Part shown: positions 7,107 to 13,401 of the stretch, in pieces
How positions within the stretch are numbered: position 1 is the stretch's first letter
Layout of the letters: the number at the start of each line of letters is the position of its first letter
Origin: Desulfomicrobiaceae bacterium
Lineage (GTDB): Bacteria > Desulfobacterota > Desulfovibrionia > Desulfovibrionales > Desulfomicrobiaceae
Direction of reading: 5' to 3'
Length of the DNA: 13,957 nt
NCBI GenBank assembly: GCA_003530935.1
Contig: DPEO01000112.1
Span: 7,709 to 21,665, forward strand
Notes under the pieces: generated by a model
Seen by the model: only the letters and a program-made list of their open reading frames with translations
Told to the model about the DNA's origin: nothing
Databases searched by the model: none
Translations under genes and position numbers: made by a program

Positions 7107-7451
7107 TCAGAATGAAATGACCGTATATCCACGTTCCATGTAGGCGGCCATGGAGGGGTGTCCATGCATATCCCCGATAAGGGGCACGTTTGCCGCCTCG
7201 ATAGCGCCGTCCACGCCCAACTTCTTCGAGCACGCCCGGCATGCGCCGTCCAGAAGCCCGGCGCTGTGTACCTGTGCGAAGAGTGCATGGAGCGGATGCT
7301 CCTGTGCCGCCACTTCCGGCACCAGGGTTACCGCCTTGCCTTCCAGGACTACGGAGACCGCATGGCCCCTCCCATGCATATCCAATGCGTTGAGAAGCAC
7401 ATGGATGAAGCACATGGGGTCCGCATTGAACACAAAAAGCACCGTACGCAT
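7107..7451 (-). CDS. DsrE-like (DsrE/F superfamily) small cytoplasmic protein with CxxC
   Basis: A 114-aa protein with the DsrE-like alpha/beta fold pattern: strand RTVLFVFNADP, helix CFIHVLLNALDMHGRGH, strand AVSVVLEGKAVTLV, helix HPLHALFAQVHSAG, then the cysteine motif C71-R-A-C74, strand VPLI near residues 89-92, and C-terminal helix and strand MAAYMERGYTVISF. Members of this superfamily bind or relay sulfur, nucleotides or thiols; the CRACSKKLG motif is shared by stand-alone DsrE-like proteins of anaerobes. C14 is a third cysteine. Start ATG 7451 is chosen over ATG 7457 because AAGGAG (7458-7463) is six bases before the former and abuts the latter. The gene upstream stops only 10 bp before. 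The exact partner is unknown; a sulfur-handling role is inference from the family. Confidence 0.82.
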   Translation of the reverse strand: MRTVLFVFNADPMCFIHVLLNALDMHGRGHAVSVVLEGKAVTLVPEVAAQEHPLHALFAQVHSAGLLDGACRACSKKLGVDGAIEAANVPLIGDMHGHPSMAAYMERGYTVISF

Positions 7452-7457
7452 CTGCAT

Positions 7458-7463
7458 CTCCTT
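7458..7463 (-). promoter_or_regulatory. Ribosome-binding site that decides the DsrE-like start
   Basis: AAGGAG on the minus strand, overlapping the stop codon of the upstream DMT gene. Spacing is six bases to ATG 7451 but zero to ATG 7457, so translation from 7451 is favoured. Confidence 0.6.
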
Positions 7464-7899
7464 ATCGCCGCACCAAAAGGACGCCCATCAGCACCAAAGC
7501 CCCACCCAGCAGCCGCGACCAGGAAAGGGGCACCCGCGGCACCCCCATCCAGCCGTAGTGATCCATCACGACAGCGGTGAGCAACTGGCCGGCCACCAAC
7601 AGCACCATCACCGGGAACACCCCCAAGCGGGGGACAGCCACCAAGGTGGCGGTGACAAAAAGCGCCCCCAAGGGCCCGGCCCACAGCACCGCAGGCGGCA
7701 ACGCGGCCACGGCCTTTGCTGAAGGCAGCCCGGAAAAGGCCAAGGCCAAGACCAAGAGCACCCCGGTGCCGCCGGCAAAGGACAAGAACGCCGCCCACCA
7801 CGGGCTCTCCAAGGCGTGCGCCGCCCAGGCATTGAGCACCGGCTGCACCGGCATGAGGCAGCCCGCCAGCATCACCACCGCCCATATCCACACGTCCAT
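7462..7899 (-). CDS. YdcZ-type (DUF606) DMT-superfamily membrane protein
   Basis: A 145-aa inner-membrane protein with about five hydrophobic segments, the normal DUF606 size and layout. Signatures: MPVQPVLNAWAAHAL after the first segment, then SFAGGTGVLLVLAL, LWAGPLGALFVTATLVAVPRLG, and the most characteristic stretch GQLLTAVVMDHYGWMGVPR, with the last segment in RLLGGALVLMGVLLVRR. DUF606 proteins belong to the drug/metabolite transporter superfamily; their substrates are mostly unknown. The start is ATG 7899, with GGGAGG four bases upstream. The open frame continues to 7953, but that extension is hydrophilic and lacks homology. It is the first gene of the minus-strand cluster and is divergent from the nitroreductase gene across 75 bp. 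Confidence 0.85.
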   Translation of the reverse strand: MDVWIWAVVMLAGCLMPVQPVLNAWAAHALESPWWAAFLSFAGGTGVLLVLALAFSGLPSAKAVAALPPAVLWAGPLGALFVTATLVAVPRLGVFPVMVLLVAGQLLTAVVMDHYGWMGVPRVPLSWSRLLGGALVLMGVLLVRR

Positions 7900-7915
7900 G
7901 CATCCTCCCGGACCG

Positions 7916-7944
7916 TTGCCAGGCCAAGCGTCCATCGCTAAACC
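7916..7944 (+). promoter_or_regulatory. Candidate promoter of the nitroreductase-bpt block
   Basis: TTGCCA (7916-7921), a 17-nt spacer, TAAACC (7939-7944). The -35 matches 5 of 6; the -10 is poor (3 of 6). The same TTGCCA-17-TAAA arrangement precedes mntP. No convincing promoter was seen in the other direction for the minus-strand cluster. Confidence 0.3.
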
Positions 7945-7974
7945 AGCGTTCATCCCAACGCCACGGAGGTCCTC

Positions 7975-8496
7975 ATGCTCGATATCCTACGCCAGCGGCG
8001 CAGCATCCGCGCCTATACCGAAGCCCCTCTGGACGACGCCACACTGGACGCCCTGAAGGAGGCGGTGCTCCGCGCCCCATCCTCCCGGGGGCTCAACCCT
8101 TGGGCCTTCGTCTTTGTCACGGATCGGACCTTGCTCAAAAAACTGGCCACCTGCAAGCCGCACGGCGCCGAGTTTCTGGCCCAAGCCCCCCTGGGCGTGG
8201 TGGTCTGGGCGGACCCCGAGCGCGCCGACACCTGGATCGAGGACTGCTCCATCGCCGCCATCATCCTCCAGCTCGCGGCCGAAAGCCTGGGCCTGGGGAG
8301 CTGCTGGGTGCAGGTGCGGCTGCGGCAGCACGCCGCAGGCGGCAGCGCCGAAGACTTCGTCCGGGAGGCCGCAGGCCTTCCGGAAAACGCCCGGGTACTG
8401 TGCATCATCGCCGTCGGCCACCCGGAGCGCCGCAAACGCGGCCACGCCCGGGAAAGCCTCCCCTGGGACAAGATCCGCCACATCCCTGCGCCATGA
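7975..8496 (+). CDS. Nitroreductase-family flavoprotein
   Basis: A 173-aa FMN-dependent oxidoreductase of the nitroreductase fold. The N-terminal FMN-phosphate motif is RRSIRAYTEAPLDDATL (about 8-24). APSSRGLNPWAFVFVTD (about 34-50) is the next flavin-binding stretch, DCSIAAIILQLAAESLGLGS (about 90-109) is the usual dimer helix, and VLCIIAVGHPERR near 142-154 is the typical C-terminal strand. It is on the short side for the family but complete. Electron donor and physiological substrate cannot be read from the sequence; NAD(P)H-dependent reduction of a nitro, quinone or similar acceptor is the family expectation. The start is ATG 7975, with GGAGG five bases upstream. The stop overlaps the Nudix start by 4 bp (ATGA). 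Confidence 0.88.
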   Translation: MLDILRQRRSIRAYTEAPLDDATLDALKEAVLRAPSSRGLNPWAFVFVTDRTLLKKLATCKPHGAEFLAQAPLGVVVWADPERADTWIEDCSIAAIILQLAAESLGLGSCWVQVRLRQHAAGGSAEDFVREAAGLPENARVLCIIAVGHPERRKRGHARESLPWDKIRHIPAP

Positions 8497-9068
8497 CCTC
8501 TACCGCCTGCCGCCGCCCCAAGCCCCTTTCCTGGGAAGAGCTCCGCTTTTGCCCCGGCTGCGGCGCCCCCTACCCCCTGCCCCTTGGAAGCCCTCGGGTG
8601 TGCGGGTCGTGCGGCCGCGCCCTGTATCCGGACCCCAAGCTCGTGGCCTGCGCGGTACTCCAGGTGGAAGCGGGCATCGTGCTCGTGCGCCGCGCCTTCA
8701 AGGACCACGGCTGGATGCTGCCGGGCGGGCATGTGGATCAAGGGGAAGGGGTGGAAGCGGCGCTCCTTCGGGAAATCGCCGAAGAAACCGGACTTACGGC
8801 CGCCATCACCGGCCTGGTGGGAGTCTTTTCCCACCCGGGCGAGACCATGGTGGTCGTGGCCTACACCGCCCAGGCCCACGGCGCCCCCACGCCACGGGGG
8901 GAGACTCGAAGCGCCGCGGTCTTCGCCCCCTCGGCGATCCCCTGGCAGGAGCTCGCCTTTCGCGCTACGGCCATGGCCCTGGCTGCCGCCCTGGGCTTGC
9001 CAAGGCCGCCGGCGCTCCCTATGCCCGCCGCTTCGCCGACATTTTCCGTCTCCAAGGAGCACGTATGA
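8493..9068 (+). CDS. Nudix hydrolase with N-terminal zinc ribbon
   Basis: A 191-aa pyrophosphohydrolase of nucleoside-diphosphate-X substrates. An N-terminal zinc ribbon has C20, C23, C37 and C40 (FCPGCG, then VCGSCG), as in NudC-like and some ADP-ribose or NADH pyrophosphatases. It leads through LYPDPKLVACAVLQ into the Nudix fold. The Nudix box at 79-101 is complete: G79, then E85, and the core REIAEETGL from residue 93, giving the G-x5-E-x7-RE-x2-EE-x-G spacing. The C-terminal tail (about 165-191) is alanine- and proline-rich and probably disordered. No SQPWPFPxS motif of true NudC is present, so NADH specificity is not supported. The start ATG 8493 overlaps the nitroreductase stop, and its own stop overlaps the glnS start (ATGA both times). 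It may do nucleotide house-cleaning; the substrate is open. Confidence 0.9.
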   Translation: MTSTACRRPKPLSWEELRFCPGCGAPYPLPLGSPRVCGSCGRALYPDPKLVACAVLQVEAGIVLVRRAFKDHGWMLPGGHVDQGEGVEAALLREIAEETGLTAAITGLVGVFSHPGETMVVVAYTAQAHGAPTPRGETRSAAVFAPSAIPWQELAFRATAMALAAALGLPRPPALPMPAASPTFSVSKEHV

Positions 9069-10738
9069 ATACCACCACACCGCCATCCCATTTCCTGCGC
9101 GAGCGCATCGCCGAAGACCTGGCCCGCGGCGCCGTCCGCGAAGTGGTCACCCGCTTTCCTCCGGAACCCAACGGGTTTCTCCACATCGGTCACGCCAAGT
9201 CCATCTGCATCAACTTCGGCCTGGCCCGGGAATTCGGCGGCCGCTGCCATCTGCGCTTCGACGACACCAACCCGGAAAAAGAAGACCCGGCCTTCGTGGC
9301 CGCCATCAAGGAGGACGTGCGCTGGCTGGGGTTCGACTGGGGACCGCACCTCTACCACGCCTCGGACTACTTCGAACGCCTCTACCAATTCGCCGTGGAG
9401 CTCATCCATAAAGGCAAAGCCTACGTGTGCCAGCTCTCCGCCGACGAACTGCGCGCCACCCGCGGCACCCTCACCGAACCAGGGGTCGAAAGCCCCTACC
9501 GCAACCGCTCCGTGGCCGAAAATCTGGATCTCTTCGCCCGCATGCGCGCCGGCGAATTCGCCGAAGGGGAATGCACCCTGCGCGCCAAGATCGACATGGC
9601 CTCGCCCAACATCAACCTGCGCGACCCGGTCATCTACCGCATCCTCAAACGGCCGCACCAAAATACCGGCGACACCTGGTGCATCTACCCCACCTACGAT
9701 TTCGCCCACGGTCTTTCCGACGCCCTGGAAGGCGTCACCCACTCCATCTGCACCCTGGAATTCGCCGACCACAAGCCGCTCTACGACTGGTTTTTGGAGC
9801 AGCTCGACGTCCCCTGCCACCCCCAGCAGATCGAGTTCAACCGCCTCAACCTCACCTTCACGGTCACCAGCAAGCGCAAACTCAAGACGTTGGTGGAGCG
9901 CGGCATCGTGAACGGCTGGGATGATCCGCGCATGCCCACCCTCTCGGGCCTCCGACGCCGGGGCGTGCCGCCGGCGGCCATCCGCCAGTTCGTGGAGCGC
10001 GTGGGGGTGAGCCGTTCCGAGAGCTGCGTGGACATGAGCCTGCTGGAGAGCTGCATCCGCGAGGAGCTCGACCGCACCGCGCCGCGGGCCATGGCGGTGC
10101 TGCGGCCTGTACGCCTCGTCATCACCTCGTATGCGGAAGAGGCCGAAGAATTCTTCACCCTGGCCAACCATCCCAAGGATCCATCCCTGGGCAGCCGCCA
10201 GGTCCCTTTCTGCCGGGAACTGTGGATCGAGGCCGACGACTTCGCCCTCGCTCCGCCCAAAGGCTTCCGGCGGCTCACCATCGGGGCGGAGGTGCGCCTG
10301 CGCGGAGCCTATCTCGTCACCTGCACCGGGGTGGAACAGGATGCTCACGGCGCGGTGACCACGGTGTTCTGCACCCACGATCCGGAAAGCCGCGGCGGCA
10401 ATGCCCCGGACGGCCGCAAAGTCCAAGGGACCATCCACTGGGTGTCCGCCCGCCACGCCGTGCCCCTCACGGCCCGGCTCTACGACCGCCTGTTCACCAC
10501 CGAGCATCCTGGCGCCGAGGGAGACTTCCTTGAGGACGTCAACGCCGACTCCCTTGCCACCTGTCAGGGATGGGGAGAACCGATGCTTGCCGCCTGCCCG
10601 GCCGAGGCCCGATTCCAGCTGGAACGGCTGGGGTATTTCTGCGCGGATCGTTTCGACCACACCCAGAAACGACCTGTGTTCAACCGTATCGTGGGGTTGC
10701 GCGACTCCTGGAGCAAGGAGGCGGCCCGCCGTCCATGA
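9065..10738 (+). CDS. glnS: Glutamine--tRNA ligase (GlnRS)
   Basis: Class I aminoacyl-tRNA synthetase of 557 aa (E. coli 554) that charges tRNA-Gln directly. The catalytic Rossmann part has FPPEPNGFLHIGHAKSI, with HIGH at 40-43, and the DDTNPEKE stretch near 65-72. The KMSKS loop is VTSKRKL at 267-273, where E. coli has VMSKRKL; the Met-to-Thr change is unusual. GWDDPRMPTLSGLRRRG follows, as in E. coli. The anticodon-binding beta-barrels show RLTIGAEVRLRGAY, DGRKVQGTIHWVSA and a C-terminal KRPVFNRIVGLRDSW, all diagnostic of GlnRS over GluRS. The start ATG 9065 is fixed by the family N-terminus and overlaps the Nudix stop by 4 bp; no stop interrupts the frame upstream, but that sequence is non-homologous. 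The bacterial GlnRS family is regarded as acquired from eukaryotes, so presence implies that the GatCAB route to Gln-tRNA is not essential here. Confidence 0.97.
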   Translation: MNTTTPPSHFLRERIAEDLARGAVREVVTRFPPEPNGFLHIGHAKSICINFGLAREFGGRCHLRFDDTNPEKEDPAFVAAIKEDVRWLGFDWGPHLYHASDYFERLYQFAVELIHKGKAYVCQLSADELRATRGTLTEPGVESPYRNRSVAENLDLFARMRAGEFAEGECTLRAKIDMASPNINLRDPVIYRILKRPHQNTGDTWCIYPTYDFAHGLSDALEGVTHSICTLEFADHKPLYDWFLEQLDVPCHPQQIEFNRLNLTFTVTSKRKLKTLVERGIVNGWDDPRMPTLSGLRRRGVPPAAIRQFVERVGVSRSESCVDMSLLESCIREELDRTAPRAMAVLRPVRLVITSYAEEAEEFFTLANHPKDPSLGSRQVPFCRELWIEADDFALAPPKGFRRLTIGAEVRLRGAYLVTCTGVEQDAHGAVTTVFCTHDPESRGGNAPDGRKVQGTIHWVSARHAVPLTARLYDRLFTTEHPGAEGDFLEDVNADSLATCQGWGEPMLAACPAEARFQLERLGYFCADRFDHTQKRPVFNRIVGLRDSWSKEAARRP

Positions 10739-11442
10739 TCCTCTACCAGGCCCCGGAGCCCTCTCCCTCGGTCCCTTGCCCGTACCTCCCGGACCGCCAC
10801 CTCACCTACGAGCATTTCTTCGCCGGCGAAGTGCGGCCCCAGGAGCTCGACTGGCTCCTCACTCAGGGATGGCGCAAATTCGGGGCCTATTATTTCCGTC
10901 CCGCATGCCAGGGGTGCCGCGCCTGCCGGCCCGTACGCGTCCCGGTGCACCACTTCCAGCCCAGCAAAAGCCAACGCCGGGTGCTGCGCCTGGGGCACCA
11001 AGTGACCATGCGCCTAGAACCCCTCCACTACCGGCCGGAGTTTTTTGAACTCTACGCCCGCCACAGCCGGATGCGTTTCGGCCAGGAAGCCGATGCCGAC
11101 GACTTTCTCGTGCACCTGCACAGCCCCTCCTGTCCGTCCATGCTCGCGCTCTATCACCTGGGCGAGCGCCTGGTAGGGGTGAGCTATCTCGACATCGGCG
11201 AAGAAAGCTTAAGCTCCGTGTACTTCGTCTTCGACCCCGACTATGCGGCGCTGAGTCTGGGCAACCTCAGCATTCTCCGGGAGATCGACCTGGCCCGGCG
11301 CCTGGGCCTTGCCTTCTACTACCTGGGCTTCGTGGTGGCCGGCTGCCCGCGCATGGCCTACAAGGAACGCTTCCGGCCCCAAGAGCGCTACGCGTGGGAA
11401 CGCAAGGCTTGGGAAAAGACGGGACGTTCGCCCGGACCATGA
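10735..11442 (+). CDS. bpt: Aspartate/glutamate leucyltransferase (Bpt; arginyl-tRNA-protein-transferase family)
   Basis: A 235-aa aminoacyl-tRNA-protein transferase of the bacterial N-degron pathway: it moves Leu from Leu-tRNA to N-terminal Asp or Glu of proteins, marking them for ClpS/ClpAP. The N-terminal ATE domain has CPYLPDRHLTYEHFF at 15-29, GWRKFGAYYFRPACQGCRAC (45-64) with the CxxCxxC cysteines C58, C61 and C64, then RPVRVPV and SKSQRRVLR. The C-terminal acetyltransferase-like domain has SVYFVFDPDYAALSLGN, IDLARRLGLAFYYLG, and PRMAYKERFRPQE. The start is ATG 10735, overlapping the glnS stop (ATGA). Leu rather than Arg transfer is inferred from the bacterial family and the 235-aa size. 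Coupling to glnS suggests co-expression of two tRNA-using enzymes. The conserved Cys group bears on the neighbouring nifSU genes. Confidence 0.93.
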   Translation: MILYQAPEPSPSVPCPYLPDRHLTYEHFFAGEVRPQELDWLLTQGWRKFGAYYFRPACQGCRACRPVRVPVHHFQPSKSQRRVLRLGHQVTMRLEPLHYRPEFFELYARHSRMRFGQEADADDFLVHLHSPSCPSMLALYHLGERLVGVSYLDIGEESLSSVYFVFDPDYAALSLGNLSILREIDLARRLGLAFYYLGFVVAGCPRMAYKERFRPQERYAWERKAWEKTGRSPGP

Positions 11443-11445
11443 GCT

Positions 11446-11464
11446 GTGCTGCAAAAAACAGCAC
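11446..11464. other. Hairpin-forming inverted repeat after bpt
   Basis: GTGCTG (11446-11451), a 7-nt A-rich loop, CAGCAC (11459-11464): a perfect 6-bp stem starting four bases after the bpt stop. No T-tract follows, so a standard intrinsic terminator is not supported. It could be a weak terminator, an attenuator or mRNA-end stabiliser. Confidence 0.4.
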
Positions 11465-11501
11465 TGCCTGTGGACAAGCGCCCTGACAATGCGCAAAGGA
11501 G

Positions 11502-11534
11502 ATGCATGTCCCTGATGGGAACACTGCCTATTAA
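11502..11534 (+). other. Possible 10-codon leader peptide before nifS
   Basis: ATG 11502 opens a frame encoding MHVPDGNTAY that stops at TAA 11532-11534, which itself overlaps the nifS ribosome site (AAGGAG). AAAGGAG lies directly before it, and four bases before another ATG (11506) whose 34-codon frame overlaps the nifS start in a different frame. Either could couple translation into nifS. Short ORFs arise by chance; no homologue is known to me. Confidence 0.2.
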
Positions 11535-11543
11535 GGAGTCATT

Positions 11544-12722
11544 ATGCCGCAACCCATCTATTTGGATCACAACGCCACCACCCCCCTCCACCCGGAAGTC
11601 AAACGGGTGATGGTGGAGATGCTGGATGTCTTTGGAAACCCATCGAGTCTCCACGCCTTCGGCCGCGAGGCCCGCGCCCGCGTGGAGGCCGCTCGCGCCC
11701 AGGTGGCGGCCCTGGTGAACGCCGACCCTGTGGAAGTGATATTCACCGGCAGCGGCTCGGAAGGCAACAACACCGTACTCTCGCTGGTGCGCTGCACCAA
11801 GACCGCCTGCCGCTGCGACCTCGGCACGCGCAAAGGGTTGGTGACCACGGCCATCGAGCACCCGTGCGTCCTGGAGACGGCCAAATATCTGCGCCGTCTG
11901 GGGCACCCGGTCACCATCCTCGGGGTGGATCGCTCCGGCCGCATCGACTTGGACGAGCTGCGCGCCGCCGTCACCCCGGAAGTGGGACTCGTGTCCATCA
12001 TGACCGCCAACAACGAGACCGGCACCATCCAGGACATCCCGGAAGCCGCACGCATCGCCCATGAGGCCGGGGCCCTGTTCCACACCGACGCCGTACAGGC
12101 CGTCGGCAAGATCCCGGTGGATGTGCGGGCCTGGGACGTGGATTTCCTCACACTCTCAGCCCACAAGATCTACGGCCCCAAAGGCGTGGGCGCCTTGGTG
12201 GCGCGCCGCGGCACGCCCCTGTGTCCGCTCATCCTGGGCGGCCATCAAGAGGCCGGCCGGCGCGCGGGCACGGAAAACACCATCGGCATCGCGGCCATGG
12301 GCGAGGCGGCGCGTATGCGCTTGGTGGAAATGGACACCGAGGCCCCCCGCCTTGCGGCCCTGCGGGACCGCCTGCGTCAGGGCATCGAAGCCGCCATCCC
12401 AGATGTCACCTTCAATGGCCATCCTGAGCACACCCTGCCGAGCACCCTCAACGTCTCCTTCATGGGGGTGGAAGGCGAGGCCATTCTCCTCCATCTGGAC
12501 GCCGTGGGCATCGCGGTCTCCACAGGTTCGGCCTGTGCGTCCGGATCCCTGGATCCTTCCCATGTGATCATGGCCCTGGGCGTGCCCGTGGAGTACGCCC
12601 ACGGTTCCATCCGCATTTCCCTCGGCCGGGAGACCACGGAAGAACATATCGACACCATGCTGCGGGAACTGCCCCCCATCATCGCCAACCTGCGCTCCAT
12701 CTCCAGCGCTTACCGGAGGTAA
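11544..12722 (+). CDS. nifS: Cysteine desulfurase NifS
   Basis: PLP enzyme that removes sulfur from cysteine and delivers it as persulfide to the NifU scaffold for Fe-S clusters. The 392-aa protein is a group I (NifS/IscS) desulfurase: YLDHNATTPLHPEV at 6-19, NPSSLHAFG at 32-40, catalytic acid/base H106 in EHPCVL, HTDAVQAVGK at 180-189, PLP lysine K208 in SAHKIYGPKG, GGHQEAGRRAGTEN, and catalytic C331 in STGSACASGS followed by LDPSHV. The direct junction to LxPSHV and the C-terminal IDTMLRELPPIIANLRSIS are closest to NifS. An extra cysteine-rich stretch at about 82-97 (C84, C89, C91) is absent from Azotobacter NifS. The start is ATG 11544, with AAGGAG five to six bases upstream. nifU follows after 3 bp. 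No nitrogenase genes are visible, so a general Fe-S role is likely. Confidence 0.95.
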   Translation: MPQPIYLDHNATTPLHPEVKRVMVEMLDVFGNPSSLHAFGREARARVEAARAQVAALVNADPVEVIFTGSGSEGNNTVLSLVRCTKTACRCDLGTRKGLVTTAIEHPCVLETAKYLRRLGHPVTILGVDRSGRIDLDELRAAVTPEVGLVSIMTANNETGTIQDIPEAARIAHEAGALFHTDAVQAVGKIPVDVRAWDVDFLTLSAHKIYGPKGVGALVARRGTPLCPLILGGHQEAGRRAGTENTIGIAAMGEAARMRLVEMDTEAPRLAALRDRLRQGIEAAIPDVTFNGHPEHTLPSTLNVSFMGVEGEAILLHLDAVGIAVSTGSACASGSLDPSHVIMALGVPVEYAHGSIRISLGRETTEEHIDTMLRELPPIIANLRSISSAYRR

Positions 12723-12725
12723 GTC

Positions 12726-13328
12726 ATGACCCAATGGGTATATTCCGACACCGTCCGCGACCATTTTCTCAATCCCCGCAACGTACTGCGCGACGAAAAC
12801 CCCGAGGATTTCGACGCGGTGGGCCGCACCGGCAACGTCAAGTGCGGCGATGAAATGGTCGTGTACCTCAAGGTGGATCCCGAGGCCCTTACCATCACGG
12901 ACTGCAAGTGGCAGACCTACGGCTGCGCCAGCGCCATCGCCAGCACGTCCATGCTCTCGGAGATGGTGCGCGGCATGACCTTGGACGCCGCCGCCCGCAT
13001 CACCTCCAAGGACATCCTCGCCGCCCTGGGGGGGCTTCCGGACAACAAAGTCCACTGCTCGGTACTGGGCGACAAGGCCCTGCGCGCGGCCATTGACGAC
13101 TACTACCGCCGTCATGGTATGGAAGACCGCATTCAGACCTTGGGACCGCGCGTGGTCTGCCACTGCCTGAACGTCACCGAAGAGGATATCGAGCACGCAG
13201 TCCTCGAAGGCGCGCGCAGCTTCGAAGAGTTGCAAGAACGCACCAAGATTGGCACAGGGTGCGGAGAATGCCAGGAGGAGGCGCAGCGGGTGCTCACCTC
13301 CTTCATCGAAAAGCACTTCGGACTCTAA
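12726..13328 (+). CDS. nifU: Short NifU: IscU scaffold fused to a BFD-type [2Fe-2S] domain
   Basis: Fe-S cluster scaffold that receives sulfur from NifS. The 200 aa hold two domains. The IscU-like domain (1-130) has the three cluster cysteines C40 (NVKCGDE, with D42), C67 (TYGCAS) and C111 (KVHCSVLG). The central BFD-like domain (about 143-195) has C145-H-C147 and C179-G-E-C182, the permanent [2Fe-2S] ligands of NifU. The C-terminal Nfu (CxxC) domain of full-length NifU (about 300 aa) is missing; the protein ends naturally at IEKHFGL with a TAA stop. The following 73 bp hold no Nfu coding sequence, so this is a two-domain form rather than an obvious truncation. The start is ATG 12726, with GGAGG six bases upstream, spanning the nifS stop; co-translation with nifS is expected. 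Confidence 0.95.
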   Translation: MTQWVYSDTVRDHFLNPRNVLRDENPEDFDAVGRTGNVKCGDEMVVYLKVDPEALTITDCKWQTYGCASAIASTSMLSEMVRGMTLDAAARITSKDILAALGGLPDNKVHCSVLGDKALRAAIDDYYRRHGMEDRIQTLGPRVVCHCLNVTEEDIEHAVLEGARSFEELQERTKIGTGCGECQEEAQRVLTSFIEKHFGL

Positions 13329-13342
13329 GCGGATCTCTGCGG

Positions 13343-13375
13343 CGGGTGGAGACGGGTTCGCCAGCGCTCCACCCG
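13343..13375 (+). terminator. Perfect 9-bp inverted repeat downstream of nifU (terminator-like)
   Basis: CGGGTGGAG (13343-13351) pairs fully with CTCCACCCG (13367-13375). The 15-nt loop contains GG-TTCG-CC, a UUCG tetraloop with two more G-C pairs. No T-tract follows, so it may be a Rho-type or processing hairpin rather than a classical intrinsic terminator. It separates nifSU from the next gene, whose start is 26 bp further on. Confidence 0.45.
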
Positions 13376-13401
13376 ACCCCTGCAGCAACAGGGAGGGACG
13401 T

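Noticed and set aside
7087..7288. N-terminal extension of the 135-aa protein to 7288
   Set aside because: No ribosome site, and the added residues mirror the DsrE-like gene; ATG 7087 has AAGGAG upstream.
8861..10660. 599-codon antisense frame over glnS
   Set aside because: His/Gly/Val-rich mirror translation of GlnRS; no family resemblance.
8114..10738. A single 874-codon open frame covering the nitroreductase, Nudix and glnS regions
   Set aside because: Only the part from 9065 on is GlnRS. The upstream portion is low-complexity Pro/Arg/Ala sequence in the shadow of two well-recognised genes in other frames.
11443..11543. A sigma-70 or IscR-type site upstream of nifS
   Set aside because: No -35/-10 pair with acceptable spacing and no IscR-like palindrome could be read; TATTAA at 11529-11534 is too close to the start codon.
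13250..13268. Sigma-54-like TTGGCAC...TGC inside nifU
   Set aside because: Spacing between GG and GC is 8 rather than 10 bases, and the site lies in coding sequence for the BFD domain.
13350..13375. GGGTTCG stretch resembling a tRNA T-loop
   Set aside because: No acceptor, D or anticodon arm around it; the bases belong to the 9-bp hairpin.
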